A stretch of 25,065 nt of DNA, from assembly GCA_026786065.1 (NCBI GenBank), contig JAJAYS010000331.1:1-25065 (forward strand). Reading direction: 5' to 3'. Of this stretch, positions 1-8,532 are shown piece by piece. Numbering within the stretch: the first letter of the stretch is position 1; every line of letters starts with the position of its first letter. The stretch is from Polaromonas sp. GTDB taxonomy: Bacteria > Pseudomonadota > Gammaproteobacteria > Burkholderiales > Burkholderiaceae_C. A program made the translations under genes and the position numbers. The notes beneath the pieces were generated by a model. It was not told the origin of the DNA. It did no database searches and worked only from the letters and a program-made list of their open reading frames with translations.

Positions 1-1051
1 CAATTGCCTGGCGCAACCCCGCTTCTTCGCCTGGCCCCTGGGGCCAGGGCGCACGAATGGAGGCACGCAGGCGACGCGGCGGCAACGCGGCGACCAGTTC
101 TTTCAAATCCATGCTGAAACCCACCGCCGGACGATTGCGGCCGAACACGGCCCCGACCTCGTCGTAGCGTCCACCCCGGGCCAGTTCGGCGCCCTGGCCG
201 TAGATGGCAAAGCGGGTGCCGGTGTAGTACGCATAACCGCGCAGATCGGCAAGGTCGAAACTTACATTGACGCCTTCGAGATGCGATGCCAGCCACCTGA
301 GTTTTTGCAGGGCCAGGCGCACGCCGGGCAGAGGTGGCAAAACCTGCTCGGCGTGATCAAGTACTTTTTCGTCTCCGTAGAGCTGCAGCAGCGCCTGCAA
401 GCCTACGGCGGCAGTCGGCGGCAGGCTGCCGCTCAGGCTGGATGCCAGGCCTGCAAGTTCGCTGGCGTCCTTGGCTGCAAGCGCCGCATGCAGCAGGCCG
501 ATTGTTTTCTGCGGCAGGCGCACATCGCCGAGCAAGGCGTTGACCAGACCGACGTCGGCCATGTCAACGCTCATGTGCTGGATCCCGGCGGCGCGCAGAC
601 CGTCGAGTGCCAAAAGCTGCGCCTCGAGGTCAGCCTCAAGACCGGCGTGTCCGTAGATCTCGGCACCGAACTGCAGCGGTTCGCGGGTGGCCAGCGGCCG
701 GTCGGCTCGGGTGTGCAACACCGGCCCGCAATAGCAAAGCCGGACGACGCCGCGGCGATTGAGGAGGTGCGCGTCGATACGGGCAACCTGCGGCGTGGTG
801 TCGGCGCGCAGGCCCAACGTGCGGCCAGAAAGCTGATCGACCAGCTTGAAGGTCTGCAGATCGAGGGCTTCACCAGTGCCGGTCAGCAGCGACTCGATGT
901 GCTCCAGCAGAGGCGGCATGACCAGCTCGTAGCCGTAGCCGCGCGCGCTGTCAAGCAGCAGGCGGCGCAGCTCTTCGATGTGCCGCGCCTCGGAAGGCAG
1001 GACATCGGCAATTTGATCGGGCAATTGCCAGGATGACGGCCAAGCGGGCAT
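1..1051 (-). CDS. hisZ: ATP phosphoribosyltransferase regulatory subunit HisZ (partial, C-terminus off window)
   Basis: HisZ is a catalytically dead paralogue of histidyl-tRNA synthetase. It forms a complex with short-form HisG and makes the first step of histidine synthesis active and feedback-sensitive. I read about 350 codons without a stop from ATG 1051 to the left edge; the family is near 380 residues, so only the tail is missing. The translation starts [20 protein letters not shown] and later shows [31 protein letters not shown] and [20 protein letters not shown]. This is the class II synthetase core. The arginine-rich motif 2 that HisS has is replaced by [20 protein letters not shown], as expected of HisZ rather than HisS. 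There is no clear ribosome binding site before the ATG. The gene lies 212 bp downstream of hflC on the same strand, the usual Burkholderiales order. Confidence 0.93.
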   Translation of the reverse strand, partial: MPAWPSSWQLPDQIADVLPSEARHIEELRRLLLDSARGYGYELVMPPLLEHIESLLTGTGEALDLQTFKLVDQLSGRTLGLRADTTPQVARIDAHLLNRRGVVRLCYCGPVLHTRADRPLATREPLQFGAEIYGHAGLEADLEAQLLALDGLRAAGIQHMSVDMADVGLVNALLGDVRLPQKTIGLLHAALAAKDASELAGLASSLSGSLPPTAAVGLQALLQLYGDEKVLDHAEQVLPPLPGVRLALQKLRWLASHLEGVNVSFDLADLRGYAYYTGTRFAIYGQGAELARGGRYDEVGAVFGRNRPAVGFSMDLKELVAALPPRRLRASIRAPWPQGPGEEAGLRQAI

Positions 1052-1263
1052 GGTGTGAATTGGAACGTTTAAAGGCAGGATTTTACCGGTCTGCCCCCCG
1101 GTTTCCGGCTTGCCGGGCGCGCTCGTGCAGTACGGCGGCAAATTTAAAACCGGCTAACCTGAACGTCACTGCTCGGCCTACAAGATGGGAGCGTAAGCAC
1201 GGTCTGGCCGCAATGGCGACCGGCGCTCAAGGCCGGCGCTTCAGCGCGCCACGGTCGAAACGC
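1052..1263. other. hflC-hisZ intergenic region
   Basis: This is 212 bp with no convincing gene. It holds an exact 8-bp direct repeat, CCGGCGCT at 1220-1227 and 1233-1240. Read on the minus strand just after the hflC stop, GGCGC-GCTGAA-GCGCC (1235-1250) could form a 5-bp hairpin, but no U-tract follows, so I do not call a terminator. A TAAAAT hexamer on the minus strand (1080-1085) lies about 29 bp upstream of the hisZ ATG and could be a -10 element; no good -35 accompanies it. In many Burkholderiales a small DUF2065 membrane-protein gene sits here; it is not present. Confidence 0.5.
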
Positions 1264-2172
1264 TCAGCGGGCTGGCGGCGTTGTGCCGCCGCTACCGCTC
1301 GCGCCGCGCATGGCCTTGAAAAACTCCGACGAAGGGTCGAGCACCATCACGTCGCTGCGTTTGTTGAAGCTTGCCTTGTAGGCATCGAGGCTCCGATAAA
1401 ACTGCGCGAATTGCGGGTCGCGGCCGAAGGACTCGGCGTACACGCGCGCGGCTTCCGCATCGCCCTCACCCTTGACCTTCTGTGCCTCACGGTAGGCATT
1501 GGCGAGAATGACCTCACGCTGACGATCGGCGTCGGCGCGAATTTTCTCGCTTTCGGCTGCACCGGTGGAGCGCAGCTCGTTGGCGACCCGCTTGCGTTCG
1601 GCTTCCATGCGCCGGTAAACCGACTCGGTGATGGCCTCGGTGTAATCGACGCGGACAATGCGAACGTCGAGCACATCGATGCCCCAAGGGTTGGTTGTTA
1701 CCTTGACCTGCTCCAACACTTCGGCCTTGACGGCGGCCATCAGTGATTCGCGCTGGGTTGACAGCAACTCCTTGACGGTGCGCCGGTTGATCTCCTGATT
1801 GAATGCGTTGCGGACCACGCCGCTCAGCCGATTCGCCCCGGTCGCTTCGTCGCGTCCGACGCTGCGGATGTATTGGGTTGGATCAATAATGCGCCAGCGC
1901 ACATACCAGTCGATCACGACGGGCTGTTTCTCGGCCGTCAGGACGGCGCCGGTGTCGGTGCTTTCAAGTGTCAGCAAGCGTTTTTCGAGGTACGAAACAT
2001 TCTGGAATGGTGGTGGAAGCTTGAAGTGCAGCCCCGGCTCGGTGATGACTTCCCGGATCTGCCCCAGCGCGTAAACCACACCAAACTGCCGCTGGTCCAC
2101 GACGAAGAGCGTCGAGCTCAGCAAGGCGAGCAGCACAAATACCGACGAAACGATGAATCCAACTCTGTTCAC
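1264..2172 (-). CDS. hflC: Membrane protease modulator HflC (SPFH/prohibitin family)
   Basis: HflC pairs with HflK in a large inner-membrane assembly that surrounds FtsH and modulates its proteolysis. The product is 302 residues. It has an N-terminal membrane anchor at about residues 4-22 (VGFIVSSVFVLLALLSSTLF), then the SPFH/band-7 domain (VVDQRQFGVVYALG, EPGLHFKLPPPFQNV), a charged helical region with RRMEAERKRVANELRSTGA, and a short TTPPAR tail. I chose GTG 2172 because AAGGA at 2180-2184 lies 7 nt upstream and it gives the expected MNRVGF-type N-terminus directly before the anchor. An upstream in-frame ATG would only add residues that overlap hflK. The start lies 10 bp after the hflK stop, which indicates an operon and likely translational coupling. 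Confidence 0.95.
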   Translation of the reverse strand: MNRVGFIVSSVFVLLALLSSTLFVVDQRQFGVVYALGQIREVITEPGLHFKLPPPFQNVSYLEKRLLTLESTDTGAVLTAEKQPVVIDWYVRWRIIDPTQYIRSVGRDEATGANRLSGVVRNAFNQEINRRTVKELLSTQRESLMAAVKAEVLEQVKVTTNPWGIDVLDVRIVRVDYTEAITESVYRRMEAERKRVANELRSTGAAESEKIRADADRQREVILANAYREAQKVKGEGDAEAARVYAESFGRDPQFAQFYRSLDAYKASFNKRSDVMVLDPSSEFFKAMRGASGSGGTTPPAR

Positions 2173-2182
2173 TTTGTTTTCC

Positions 2183-3520
2183 TTAGCGGGTTTCGCGTTC
2201 GCGGGTGCGGGAGGCATCGCGTGCCCGCGGGTCTGGCGTTGCGCTGCCGGTCGGCGGTGTCGGGGCGGCGGGCGAAGTGGCAGTTCCTGGCAGGACCTGT
2301 GAGTCAACCGGTGCGCCTTGGCCAGTCATTTGCATGATCCGGTCCAGTGGCAAATAAAGCAGATTGGAACCCTGACGCGAATCGACCAGCACCTTGGACA
2401 CGTTGGAATAAACCTGCTGCATGGCGTCGGTGTAGAGCCGGTCGCGCGTCACCAGCGGGGCCTTCTGGTATTCGGCAAGCACCGACCGAAAACGCTGGGA
2501 ATCACCTTCAGCCTGCGCGACGATACGTGCCTTGTAGGCGGCCGCTTCTTCCTTCAGCCTTGAAGCCGACCCCGCCGCACGCGGAATCACGTCGTTGGCG
2601 TAGGCCTGGCCCTCATTTTTGGCGCGTTCGCGCTCCTGCCCGGCACGGTTGACATCGTCAAAGGCCGCCTGAACCTGATCGGGTGCCCGTACGCCTCCCT
2701 GCTGCATGTTAATGGCGACAATTTCAACGCCGATCTTGTAGCGGTCCAGAATGGTTTGGGCCAGTTGCCTGACTCGCGGGGCGATCTGTTCCCGCTCCTC
2801 GCCCAGCGCGTTATTCAAGGTCATCTTGCCTACCACCTCGCGTACCGCAGTCTCGGCGGCCTGTACCACCGCATCGCTGGGACTGCGCGTTTCGAACAGA
2901 AATGCGCGTGCGTCGTTCAGCCGGTACTGAACCGAAAACTTCACATCAATGATGTTCTCATCTTCAGTAAGCATCGCCGAGTCGCGCAAACCCGTTGCCT
3001 TGATGATGGTGTCGCGCCCGACGTCAACCGATCGGATTTGCGTCACCACCACCAGTTCATGACGCTGGATCGGATAGGGGAGGCGCCAATTGAAGCCGGC
3101 ACCGACGGTGGCGTTGTAACGGCCGAATTGGGTGACCACCGCCTGCTGGCCCTCCTGAACGATGAAAAAGCCGGTACCCAGCCAAATCAGGACGACCACC
3201 GCAGCAATCAACCCGGCACCAATACCTGCACTTTTCATGTCGGGCTGAAACCCACCGCCATTGCCGCCATTGCCGCCGCCAAATCCGCCACGCTTGCCAC
3301 CGCGCTTGCCACCGCCAAACAAACCGCCCAGTTTGCGATTGAAGTCGCGCCAGAGTTCGTCCAGATCCGGTGGTCCCTGGTTAGGACCTTTTCCCTGAGA
3401 CGCGTGCGGACGAGACGGACGCGACGGTGGATTCTCTGGAGGGTTGGACTCGGGCTTGGCGTCGTCAGGCGCTGCGTTTCCCTCGTCGCGGCCCCATCGG
3501 GGATCGTTGAGATTGAACAT
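2183..3520 (-). CDS. hflK: Membrane protease modulator HflK (SPFH/prohibitin family)
   Basis: HflK is the partner of HflC in the FtsH-modulating complex. From ATG 3520 the product is 445 residues and begins MFNLNDPRWGRDEGN, the usual N-terminus of betaproteobacterial HflK. The cytoplasmic segment carries PPDLDELWRDFNRKLGGLF (about 50-68), then a Gly/Lys/Asn-rich linker (about 66-91), one membrane span (about 99-120, GAGLIAAVVVLIWLGTGFFI) and the SPFH domain beginning VQEGQQAVVTQFGRY. A long helical region with RAGQERERAKNEGQAYANDV follows, then a Pro/Thr-rich tail. In-frame starts exist upstream (ATG 3541, and ATG and GTG further up to 3598), but none has a clearly better ribosome binding site, so the start is chosen on family similarity. 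The linker DNA contains perfect short tandem repeats. Confidence 0.93.
   Translation of the reverse strand: MFNLNDPRWGRDEGNAAPDDAKPESNPPENPPSRPSRPHASQGKGPNQGPPDLDELWRDFNRKLGGLFGGGKRGGKRGGFGGGNGGNGGGFQPDMKSAGIGAGLIAAVVVLIWLGTGFFIVQEGQQAVVTQFGRYNATVGAGFNWRLPYPIQRHELVVVTQIRSVDVGRDTIIKATGLRDSAMLTEDENIIDVKFSVQYRLNDARAFLFETRSPSDAVVQAAETAVREVVGKMTLNNALGEEREQIAPRVRQLAQTILDRYKIGVEIVAINMQQGGVRAPDQVQAAFDDVNRAGQERERAKNEGQAYANDVIPRAAGSASRLKEEAAAYKARIVAQAEGDSQRFRSVLAEYQKAPLVTRDRLYTDAMQQVYSNVSKVLVDSRQGSNLLYLPLDRIMQMTGQGAPVDSQVLPGTATSPAAPTPPTGSATPDPRARDASRTRERETR
3257..3314. repeat. Short perfect tandem repeats in the hflK Gly-rich linker
   Basis: GCCATTGCC occurs twice in tandem (3257-3265, 3266-3274), and CGCTTGCCACCG occurs twice in tandem (3291-3302, 3303-3314). 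Read on the minus strand they encode GGNGGN and GGKRGGKR. Both unit lengths are multiples of three, so slippage gain or loss would keep the hflK frame. Confidence 0.85.
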
Positions 3521-3789
3521 GCCCAAGACGCGCTGCTTCATACTTTCGCTGAAAAATACAAAAGGTTTCAGCACGGAATTCAGTTTCATCGGTCTCACTC
3601 ACTTTGTTTCAAAACACCGCTATTGTGCCTAAGCCAGAGACGCCCAATGAGGCCCTTCTACATAAGTCTCTGAGGTCTTTGACCACCCGGTCTGGCACGC
3701 CTCGCCATAGTGGTGTGCGTTGCGGTAAAGGGACTTCTGGCAGAACAAGGGTGCATTGCGTTTACCCCGATCCGCCCCCCGGTGAAAAG
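3521..3789. other. hflX-hflK intergenic region
   Basis: This 269-bp stretch between the hflX stop and the chosen hflK start is the largest non-coding gap. It includes the alternative hflK starts (3541 to 3598). A 32-codon minus-strand reading frame exists inside but has no ribosome binding site and no recognisable content. A TTGGGC/CAATAG pair on the minus strand (3642-3647 and 3620-3625, spacer 16) is a weak promoter candidate for hflKC. I see no hairpin with a U-tract after hflX. Confidence 0.4.
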
Positions 3790-4956
3790 CTAAACCCGCT
3801 GCTCAAGGTCTTCGCTGATCCGTGAGGTTGCCCGCCCGGCTAAAACACGACGCAAGTCAGACAAGCCCTCTCCGCTGACGGCGCTGACGAAGACCCGCTC
3901 GACCGGGCTGGTTGATTCTTCAAAAGGGTGTTTGAGGGCGAATCGGTCGTTCAGCATCAGAGGGCGATTGCCAGCCATCGCATCGAGCTTGTTGAACACC
4001 AGCACCTGGGGCACCGCACCCGCACCGATTTCGTCGAGCACCCGCTGCACTTGCTCAATCTGCTCAAAATAGTCGGCATTCGACGCATCAACCACATGCA
4101 ACAATAAGTCGGCATCTGCGGCCTCCTGCAAGGTGGCGGCAAACGCGTCAATCAGCCCGTGAGGCAAATCGCGGATGAATCCAACCGTATCAGAAAGAGA
4201 GGCAAGCCCGACTTCATCGCCCAAATAAAGCTGGCGGGTGGTGGTGTCGAGCGTGGCAAAAAGCTGGTCTGCAGCGTACGCGCGAGCCTTGACCAACGCA
4301 TTAAACAGCGTGGATTTCCCAGCGTTCGTATAGCCAACCAACGAGATCGAAAACGATTGGCGGCGCCCGCGCTGCTTGCGCTGGGTCAGACGCTGCTTCT
4401 TGACTTTGGCAAGACGCTCTTTGGTTCGCTTGATTGCCTCGCCAATCATTCGCCGATCGAGCTCGATCTGCTTCTCGCCAGGCCCGCCCCGCACGCCGGC
4501 CCCGCCAGTCTGTCGTTCAAGGTGCGACCAACGCCGCACCAGCCTCGTAGAAACATACTGAAGCCGGGCCAGTTCAACCTGCAGTTTGCCTTCGTGGCTG
4601 CGCGCGCGCTGCGCAAAAATCTCGAGGATGAGCATCGTCCGGTCGTTGACTGGCATGTCCAACTCACGCTCGAGGTTGCGCTGCTGTGCAGGACTCAGGG
4701 TCTGGTCAAACAAGACCTCGGTCGCACCCGATTCCAACGCCAACATTTTGATCTCTTCGGCCTTGCCCTTGCCGACAAACAACGCCGCATCTGGCGCCTT
4801 GCGGTTGCAGGCAACGCGCGCTACCGGTAGGAGGCCGGCCGTCTCTGCAAGCAGACCGAGCTCAACCAATCCAGCGTCAAAATTGGGCGTACCCAGATTC
4901 ACGCCGACCAGAACAGCTGCCGGACGTGGGCCGACAGAGTCGTCTTTCGGTCTCAG
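3790..4956 (-). CDS. hflX: Ribosome-associated GTPase HflX
   Basis: HflX is a GTPase that binds the 50S subunit and can split stalled or hibernating ribosomes. Visible parts in order are the N-terminal HflX domain ([53 protein letters not shown]), a basic helical linker ([13 protein letters not shown]), and the G domain with G1 [10 protein letters not shown]3 DTVGF and G4 NKLD. The family's RGPGETQLETD segment reads [12 protein letters not shown] here. The start is unusual. The conserved first strand, [11 protein letters not shown], begins before the first standard start (GTG 4902, 370 codons). No ATG, GTG or TTG lies in frame upstream for the stretch I checked back into hfq. I therefore report CTG 4956, which overlaps the hfq stop as CTGA and gives 388 residues. 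The gene is certain; the start is inference. Confidence 0.9.
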   Translation of the reverse strand: MRPKDDSVGPRPAAVLVGVNLGTPNFDAGLVELGLLAETAGLLPVARVACNRKAPDAALFVGKGKAEEIKMLALESGATEVLFDQTLSPAQQRNLERELDMPVNDRTMLILEIFAQRARSHEGKLQVELARLQYVSTRLVRRWSHLERQTGGAGVRGGPGEKQIELDRRMIGEAIKRTKERLAKVKKQRLTQRKQRGRRQSFSISLVGYTNAGKSTLFNALVKARAYAADQLFATLDTTTRQLYLGDEVGLASLSDTVGFIRDLPHGLIDAFAATLQEAADADLLLHVVDASNADYFEQIEQVQRVLDEIGAGAVPQVLVFNKLDAMAGNRPLMLNDRFALKHPFEESTSPVERVFVSAVSGEGLSDLRRVLAGRATSRISEDLEQRV

Positions 4957-5204
4957 CTGGACGCACTTTCGTCGTGATCGTTGGCAGAGAAATTCACCGC
5001 GCGCCCGGGAACAATGGTGGAAATCGCATGCTTGTAAACCATCTGGGTGACGGTATTACGCAGCAACACGACATATTGATCGAAAGACTCGATCTGCCCC
5101 TGCAACTTAATCCCGTTGACGAGGTAAATGGACACCGGCACATGCTCGCGCCTCAGGGTGTTCAGGAAGGGGTCCTGCAAAAGCTGACTCTTGTTATTGC
5201 TCAC
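4953..5204 (-). CDS. hfq: RNA chaperone Hfq
   Basis: Hfq forms a hexameric Sm-like ring that pairs small RNAs with mRNAs. From GTG 5204 the product is 83 residues: [20 protein letters not shown], the Sm1 region ([20 protein letters not shown]), and the Sm2 region with the hallmark YKHAIS followed by TIVPGR. The short acidic/serine tail ends [11 protein letters not shown] is preferred because GGAA (minus strand, 5211-5214) lies 6 nt upstream and because family members begin M-S-N-K just before [10 protein letters not shown]. An in-frame TTG at 5222 would add six residues with no support. hflX follows immediately and probably overlaps the stop codon, the classic hfq-hflX-hflK-hflC order. Confidence 0.97.
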   Translation of the reverse strand: MSNNKSQLLQDPFLNTLRREHVPVSIYLVNGIKLQGQIESFDQYVVLLRNTVTQMVYKHAISTIVPGRAVNFSANDHDESASS

Positions 5205-5225
5205 GATATGTTCCGTGTTCAAAAG

Positions 5226-5255
5226 TTAATAAGCCCATAAGTTAACACAAGGTAA
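5226..5255 (-). promoter_or_regulatory. Possible hfq promoter
   Basis: The region between der and hfq is AT-rich compared with its surroundings. On the minus strand TTACCT (5250-5255) is followed after 17-18 bp by TTATTA/TATTAA (5226-5232), a fair but imperfect match to a sigma-70 promoter placed 22 bp before the hfq GTG. GTTAA/TTAAC half-sites flank the spacer. This is a pattern match only. Confidence 0.3.
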
Positions 5256-5268
5256 CGGGGGGCCCCGT
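5255..5268. repeat. GC-rich palindrome after der
   Basis: ACGGGG-GG-CCCCGT is a perfect 6-bp inverted repeat with a 2-base centre, lying 11 bp beyond the der stop. No run of T follows in the minus-strand direction, so it is not a standard intrinsic terminator. It could be a weak 3' stability hairpin for der mRNA or chance. Confidence 0.55.
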
Positions 5269-5278
5269 AGGCCTGTAC

Positions 5279-6622
5279 CTATTCTTTTTCGGTGAAGGGG
5301 TTTTGCGAACTTTTCATCTGGATTCGCATCGGTGTACCGACCAAATCGAACTCTTTTCGAAAGCGGCCCTCCAGGTAACGCTTGTAGGCCTCAGTGACGT
5401 GCTCCAGCGAATTGCCGTGGACGATGATGATCGGCGGGTTCATACCCCCCTGGTGTGCGTAACGCAGTTTTGGGCGGAACATGCCCGACCGCTGCGGCTG
5501 CTGAAACTGTACGGCTTCGAGCAGCAGACGTGTCAGAACCGGCGTGGACATCTTCCGGTTTGCCGAAGCGTGGGCTTGGGCTATGGATTTCCATACCGGT
5601 CCCAAGCCCTGCCGCTTGATGGCAGAAATATGGTGAATGGACGCAAACTTCAGGAAGGCCAAGCGGGTTTCGATCGAGCGCTCCAGTTGCTCGCGCTGAT
5701 ACGAGTCAACGGCGTCCCATTTGTTCACAGCCAATACGACCGCGCGACCGCTTTCAAGGATGTAGCCTGCGATGTGCGCATCCTGATCGGTAACGCCCTG
5801 GGTTGCGTCGAGCAGCAGCAGCACGACGTTCGAATTTTCAATCGCCTGCAGTGTTTTTACGACCGAAAACTTCTCGATGGCTTCAAAGACCTTGCCCTTG
5901 CGGCGCAAGCCGGCGGTGTCGATCAGCTCGAACTTCTGCCCGGCCCGCTCAAAGGGCACCGAAATGGCATCCCGGGTAGTTCCCGGCAGATCGAAAGCAA
6001 CCAGGCGCTCCTCGCCCAGCCAGGTGTTGATCAGCGTCGATTTGCCGACATTCGGGCGTCCTGCGACAGCGAGCCGGATTGCCGAGGAATCCTGCGCATC
6101 GGGCGAGTTGGAGTGGGAGTCATCGGAAATTTGCAGCAGTGCAAAAGCCGCCTCGACCAAGGACCGAATGCCCTGCCCGTGCGCAGCAGAAACCGGCAAC
6201 ACCTCACCAATGCCCAGCTCGAAAAACTCAGCCAGTTGCACTCCTTCTGTCATGCCCTCTGCCTTATTGGCCACGAGCACACAGGGCTTTCCCAACTTGC
6301 GCAGGTAAACCGCGATGTCATGGTCTTGCGCACTGAGACCGGCGCGCCCGTCAACCACGAACACCACGACATCGGCTTCAGCTACCGCCTGTCGGGTTTG
6401 CTTTGCCATCTCCTTGTAGATGCCCGAAACCGCATCGGGCTCGAAGCCACCAGTATCAATGACGATGTAGGCAAGCTTGCCGAGTGAACCATTGCCGTAA
6501 TGGCGGTCGCGTGTCAGCCCGGCAAAATCGGCCACGATGGCGTCTCGGGATTTCGTAAGCCGATTAAAAAGGGTGGACTTACCGACGTTGGGTCGCCCTA
6601 CCAAGGCAATAACGGGTTTCAT
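5279..6622 (-). CDS. der: Ribosome biogenesis GTPase Der (EngA)
   Basis: Der is an essential GTPase with two tandem G domains that matures the 50S subunit. The 447-residue product fits the family. G domain 1 begins [20 protein letters not shown], with DTGGF and NKAEG. G domain 2 begins around residue 181 ([20 protein letters not shown]), with [10 protein letters not shown] and NKWD. The C-terminal KH-like domain contains [29 protein letters not shown] and [18 protein letters not shown] sequence up to [21 protein letters not shown] 6622 is the only sensible start because the G1 motif follows directly. The gene lies 31 bp after bamB on the same strand, the same bamB-der adjacency as in E. coli, which suggests co-transcription. 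Confidence 0.97.
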   Translation of the reverse strand: MKPVIALVGRPNVGKSTLFNRLTKSRDAIVADFAGLTRDRHYGNGSLGKLAYIVIDTGGFEPDAVSGIYKEMAKQTRQAVAEADVVVFVVDGRAGLSAQDHDIAVYLRKLGKPCVLVANKAEGMTEGVQLAEFFELGIGEVLPVSAAHGQGIRSLVEAAFALLQISDDSHSNSPDAQDSSAIRLAVAGRPNVGKSTLINTWLGEERLVAFDLPGTTRDAISVPFERAGQKFELIDTAGLRRKGKVFEAIEKFSVVKTLQAIENSNVVLLLLDATQGVTDQDAHIAGYILESGRAVVLAVNKWDAVDSYQREQLERSIETRLAFLKFASIHHISAIKRQGLGPVWKSIAQAHASANRKMSTPVLTRLLLEAVQFQQPQRSGMFRPKLRYAHQGGMNPPIIIVHGNSLEHVTEAYKRYLEGRFRKEFDLVGTPMRIQMKSSQNPFTEKE

Positions 6623-6653
6623 CGATCATTCTTCGGGCGATCGCCCTTGCCGC

Positions 6654-7799
6654 TCATTCGGGCTGAAAGCCGTAAACGTTGCCGTTTCGGGTGACGGCAA
6701 TCAATTTGTCGCCGGCCAGAACCGGTGCGGCTGCGATCCGGGAGCCGTCGGTCGCCAGCCGATTCAGCAGCGAGCCGTCTTCACGAGACAGCAAATGGAT
6801 GAAGCCGGTAGCGTCGCCAATGGCGAGCGAGCGCCCCGCCAGCAGCGGCGCGGTCAAGCCCCTATAGCGCAGGCGGTCGGTAGTCCAGCCTAGCTCGCCG
6901 TCGGAGCGCCGCCACGACACCACGGTACCGTCCGATTCGGTGCCGAACAGCATGCGGTCGTCTCCGCTCAAGCCCTCGACGCCGGCGGCAGGCTTGGCCC
7001 AGACCAGCGATCCCCGCGCCGCGTTGACGCAGCCGATGCTGGCTTGGTAGGCGCGCGCGCAGACGCTGTCGTCGTGCCGGCTCACCGGTCCAATCAGATC
7101 AACCAGACGCTCGACGTCGTTGATGCCGCGCGGAGAGGCGATCGGCACCTCCCAGCGAACGCTGCCATTTGCCGGGTTCAGTCCAGCGAGCCGTCCGGCG
7201 AGGCCGACCACGAGGGTGTCACCGACGGCCAAAATGACGCCTGACTGGTGAAGCACCAGTGGTTCGCTCGGACGCTGTTGGGTCCACAGTCGGCTGCCGG
7301 ACCGGCCGTCGAAAGCGCCGACCGACCGGTCTGCCGCTAGCACAAAGACGCGTCCACCCGCCACAAACGGCGATGTAAAAACCTGCGCATTGAGTTTCTG
7401 CCGCCAGATCTCGCGCCCATCCTGGACAGCGATTACCTCGTTCTCGCGCGAGACGACGGCCGTCAATTTGCCGTCGCTCCCGACTCCAGCTGCCAAGGGC
7501 GTCGCCAGCGCGACGCGCCACAGATCGCGACCGGTTTGCGTGTCAAGCAAGGCCAGCGTCCCATCACTGCCCGCCACTGCCAGGGTACCCGCAGCAACGG
7601 TGGTCTGCAGCGGAAATTTAACAGGACCGATGCTCGCCGTCCATATCTGCCGGGCCGTAACCGATGGCGTCACCGGCTGCAGCTCGGTAGGTTTGGGCTT
7701 CACTGCGCCGCCAAAGCATCCACTCAGCGTCGCTACAAATAAGATAGCTGCCAGCGCTCGTCCCAGCTGCAATAGAAGCCGATTTAACTTGAATTTCAT
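6654..7799 (-). CDS. bamB: Outer membrane protein assembly factor BamB (lipoprotein)
   Basis: BamB is a periplasmic lipoprotein of the Bam complex that scaffolds BamA while beta-barrel proteins are inserted. The 381-residue product starts with a lipoprotein signal ending in the lipobox LSGC, so lipidated Cys is residue 28 and is followed by Phe-Gly-Gly. The rest is a series of PQQ-like propeller blades, seen as repeated patterns such as GTLALLDTQTGRDLWRVAL, GAFDGRSGSRLW, GLNPANGSVRWEVPI and GFIHLLSREDGSLLNRL, ending in RNGNVYGFQPE. Its ATG directly abuts the yfgM stop codon with no gap, which implies translational coupling. A second Bam component, bamD, lies about 10 kb away in this same window in a separate unit. 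Confidence 0.95.
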   Translation of the reverse strand: MKFKLNRLLLQLGRALAAILFVATLSGCFGGAVKPKPTELQPVTPSVTARQIWTASIGPVKFPLQTTVAAGTLAVAGSDGTLALLDTQTGRDLWRVALATPLAAGVGSDGKLTAVVSRENEVIAVQDGREIWRQKLNAQVFTSPFVAGGRVFVLAADRSVGAFDGRSGSRLWTQQRPSEPLVLHQSGVILAVGDTLVVGLAGRLAGLNPANGSVRWEVPIASPRGINDVERLVDLIGPVSRHDDSVCARAYQASIGCVNAARGSLVWAKPAAGVEGLSGDDRMLFGTESDGTVVSWRRSDGELGWTTDRLRYRGLTAPLLAGRSLAIGDATGFIHLLSREDGSLLNRLATDGSRIAAAPVLAGDKLIAVTRNGNVYGFQPE

Positions 7800-8486
7800 C
7801 TATTTTTTAACGGCTGCAGAAACCGCGTCGGTTGAACGGCGCTCTGACAAATCGACGCCGAGCCCGTTCAGCTTGGTTTCGACAAGGCGCCGGTATTCAA
7901 AGCGCTCGCCCAAACCCTTATACGCTTTTTCATATTCGGCCTTGGCCTCTGCTTTCTTGCCTTGCAGCATCATTACATCGCCGCGCCGATCATCAGCCAG
8001 GGGAGCGAAATCTTTAGGAAAGGACCCAGCGAGTTGCCGCAAGGCTCCGTCGTAGTCCTTTTTGTCGGCCAGCAACGCTGCCAGACGCAGCCGAGCCATC
8101 GCGCCGTAGCCATCGCCAGAGGATCGGGTGGCTACCCCCGTCAACGCCGAAATCGCGGCATCAATACTGCCCTTGTCGTGAAAGCCGCGCGCGGCAATAA
8201 GTCCGGCCTGCTGGGCTTGAACGGTTGAGCCGAACCGTTCGTTCATGTCGGCCAGCGCCCGCTCGACACGCGCGCTGTCGCCGGACTGAACGGCGCGCTC
8301 GACTTCGTCGTACATCAATGACGCTTGGGTCGCCTTGCCATTTTGCCAATATTGGTATCCGAACCAGCCAACGAGCGCGGCGGCCACGACGAGTAACGCA
8401 GTAGTTATCGCGTTGCCGTAGTTTTTCCAGAAGTGCTTAAGTTCGTCGAGCTGCTCCTGCTCTTCGAGATCGAGATGTTTTGCCAT
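7800..8486 (-). CDS. yfgM: YfgM-family membrane-anchored periplasmic TPR protein
   Basis: YfgM-type proteins (TPR_21 family) are inner-membrane ancillary SecYEG-translocon factors that work with the periplasmic chaperone PpiD in E. coli. The 228-residue product begins MAKHLDLEEQEQLDELKHFW, the family signature, followed by one membrane anchor at about residues 18-40 (YGNAITTALLVVAAALVGWF). The remainder is helical repeats, for example ALADMNERFGSTVQAQQAGL and LRLAALLADKKDYDGALRQL. I see no signal-peptide cleavage site or lipobox, so it should stay tethered with its C-terminus in the periplasm. It sits between hisS and bamB, the order shared with gammaproteobacteria, and is coupled to bamB. 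No strong ribosome binding site precedes ATG 8486. Confidence 0.92.
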   Translation of the reverse strand: MAKHLDLEEQEQLDELKHFWKNYGNAITTALLVVAAALVGWFGYQYWQNGKATQASLMYDEVERAVQSGDSARVERALADMNERFGSTVQAQQAGLIAARGFHDKGSIDAAISALTGVATRSSGDGYGAMARLRLAALLADKKDYDGALRQLAGSFPKDFAPLADDRRGDVMMLQGKKAEAKAEYEKAYKGLGERFEYRRLVETKLNGLGVDLSERRSTDAVSAAVKK

Positions 8487-8532
8487 AAAAACTGGTTATT
8501 CGCCGATGAAGTGCGGCTGATGGATTGCCGCG

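Noticed and set aside
281..1036. Plus-strand 251-codon ORF antisense to hisZ
   Set aside because: The minus strand encodes clear HisZ motifs throughout; the plus-strand reading is Gln/Arg/Ala-rich shadow sequence with no family features.
1235..1250. Hairpin GGCGC-GCTGAA-GCGCC after hflC as a terminator
   Set aside because: Short stem and no U-tract, so an intrinsic terminator is not supported.
3663..3761. 32-codon minus-strand ORF between hflX and hflK
   Set aside because: No ribosome binding site, no membrane or domain pattern, and no reason beyond being open.
5303..6487. Plus-strand 394-codon ORF antisense to der
   Set aside because: Der occupies the opposite strand with complete two-GTPase-domain motifs; the long antisense frame follows from codon bias in GC-rich DNA.
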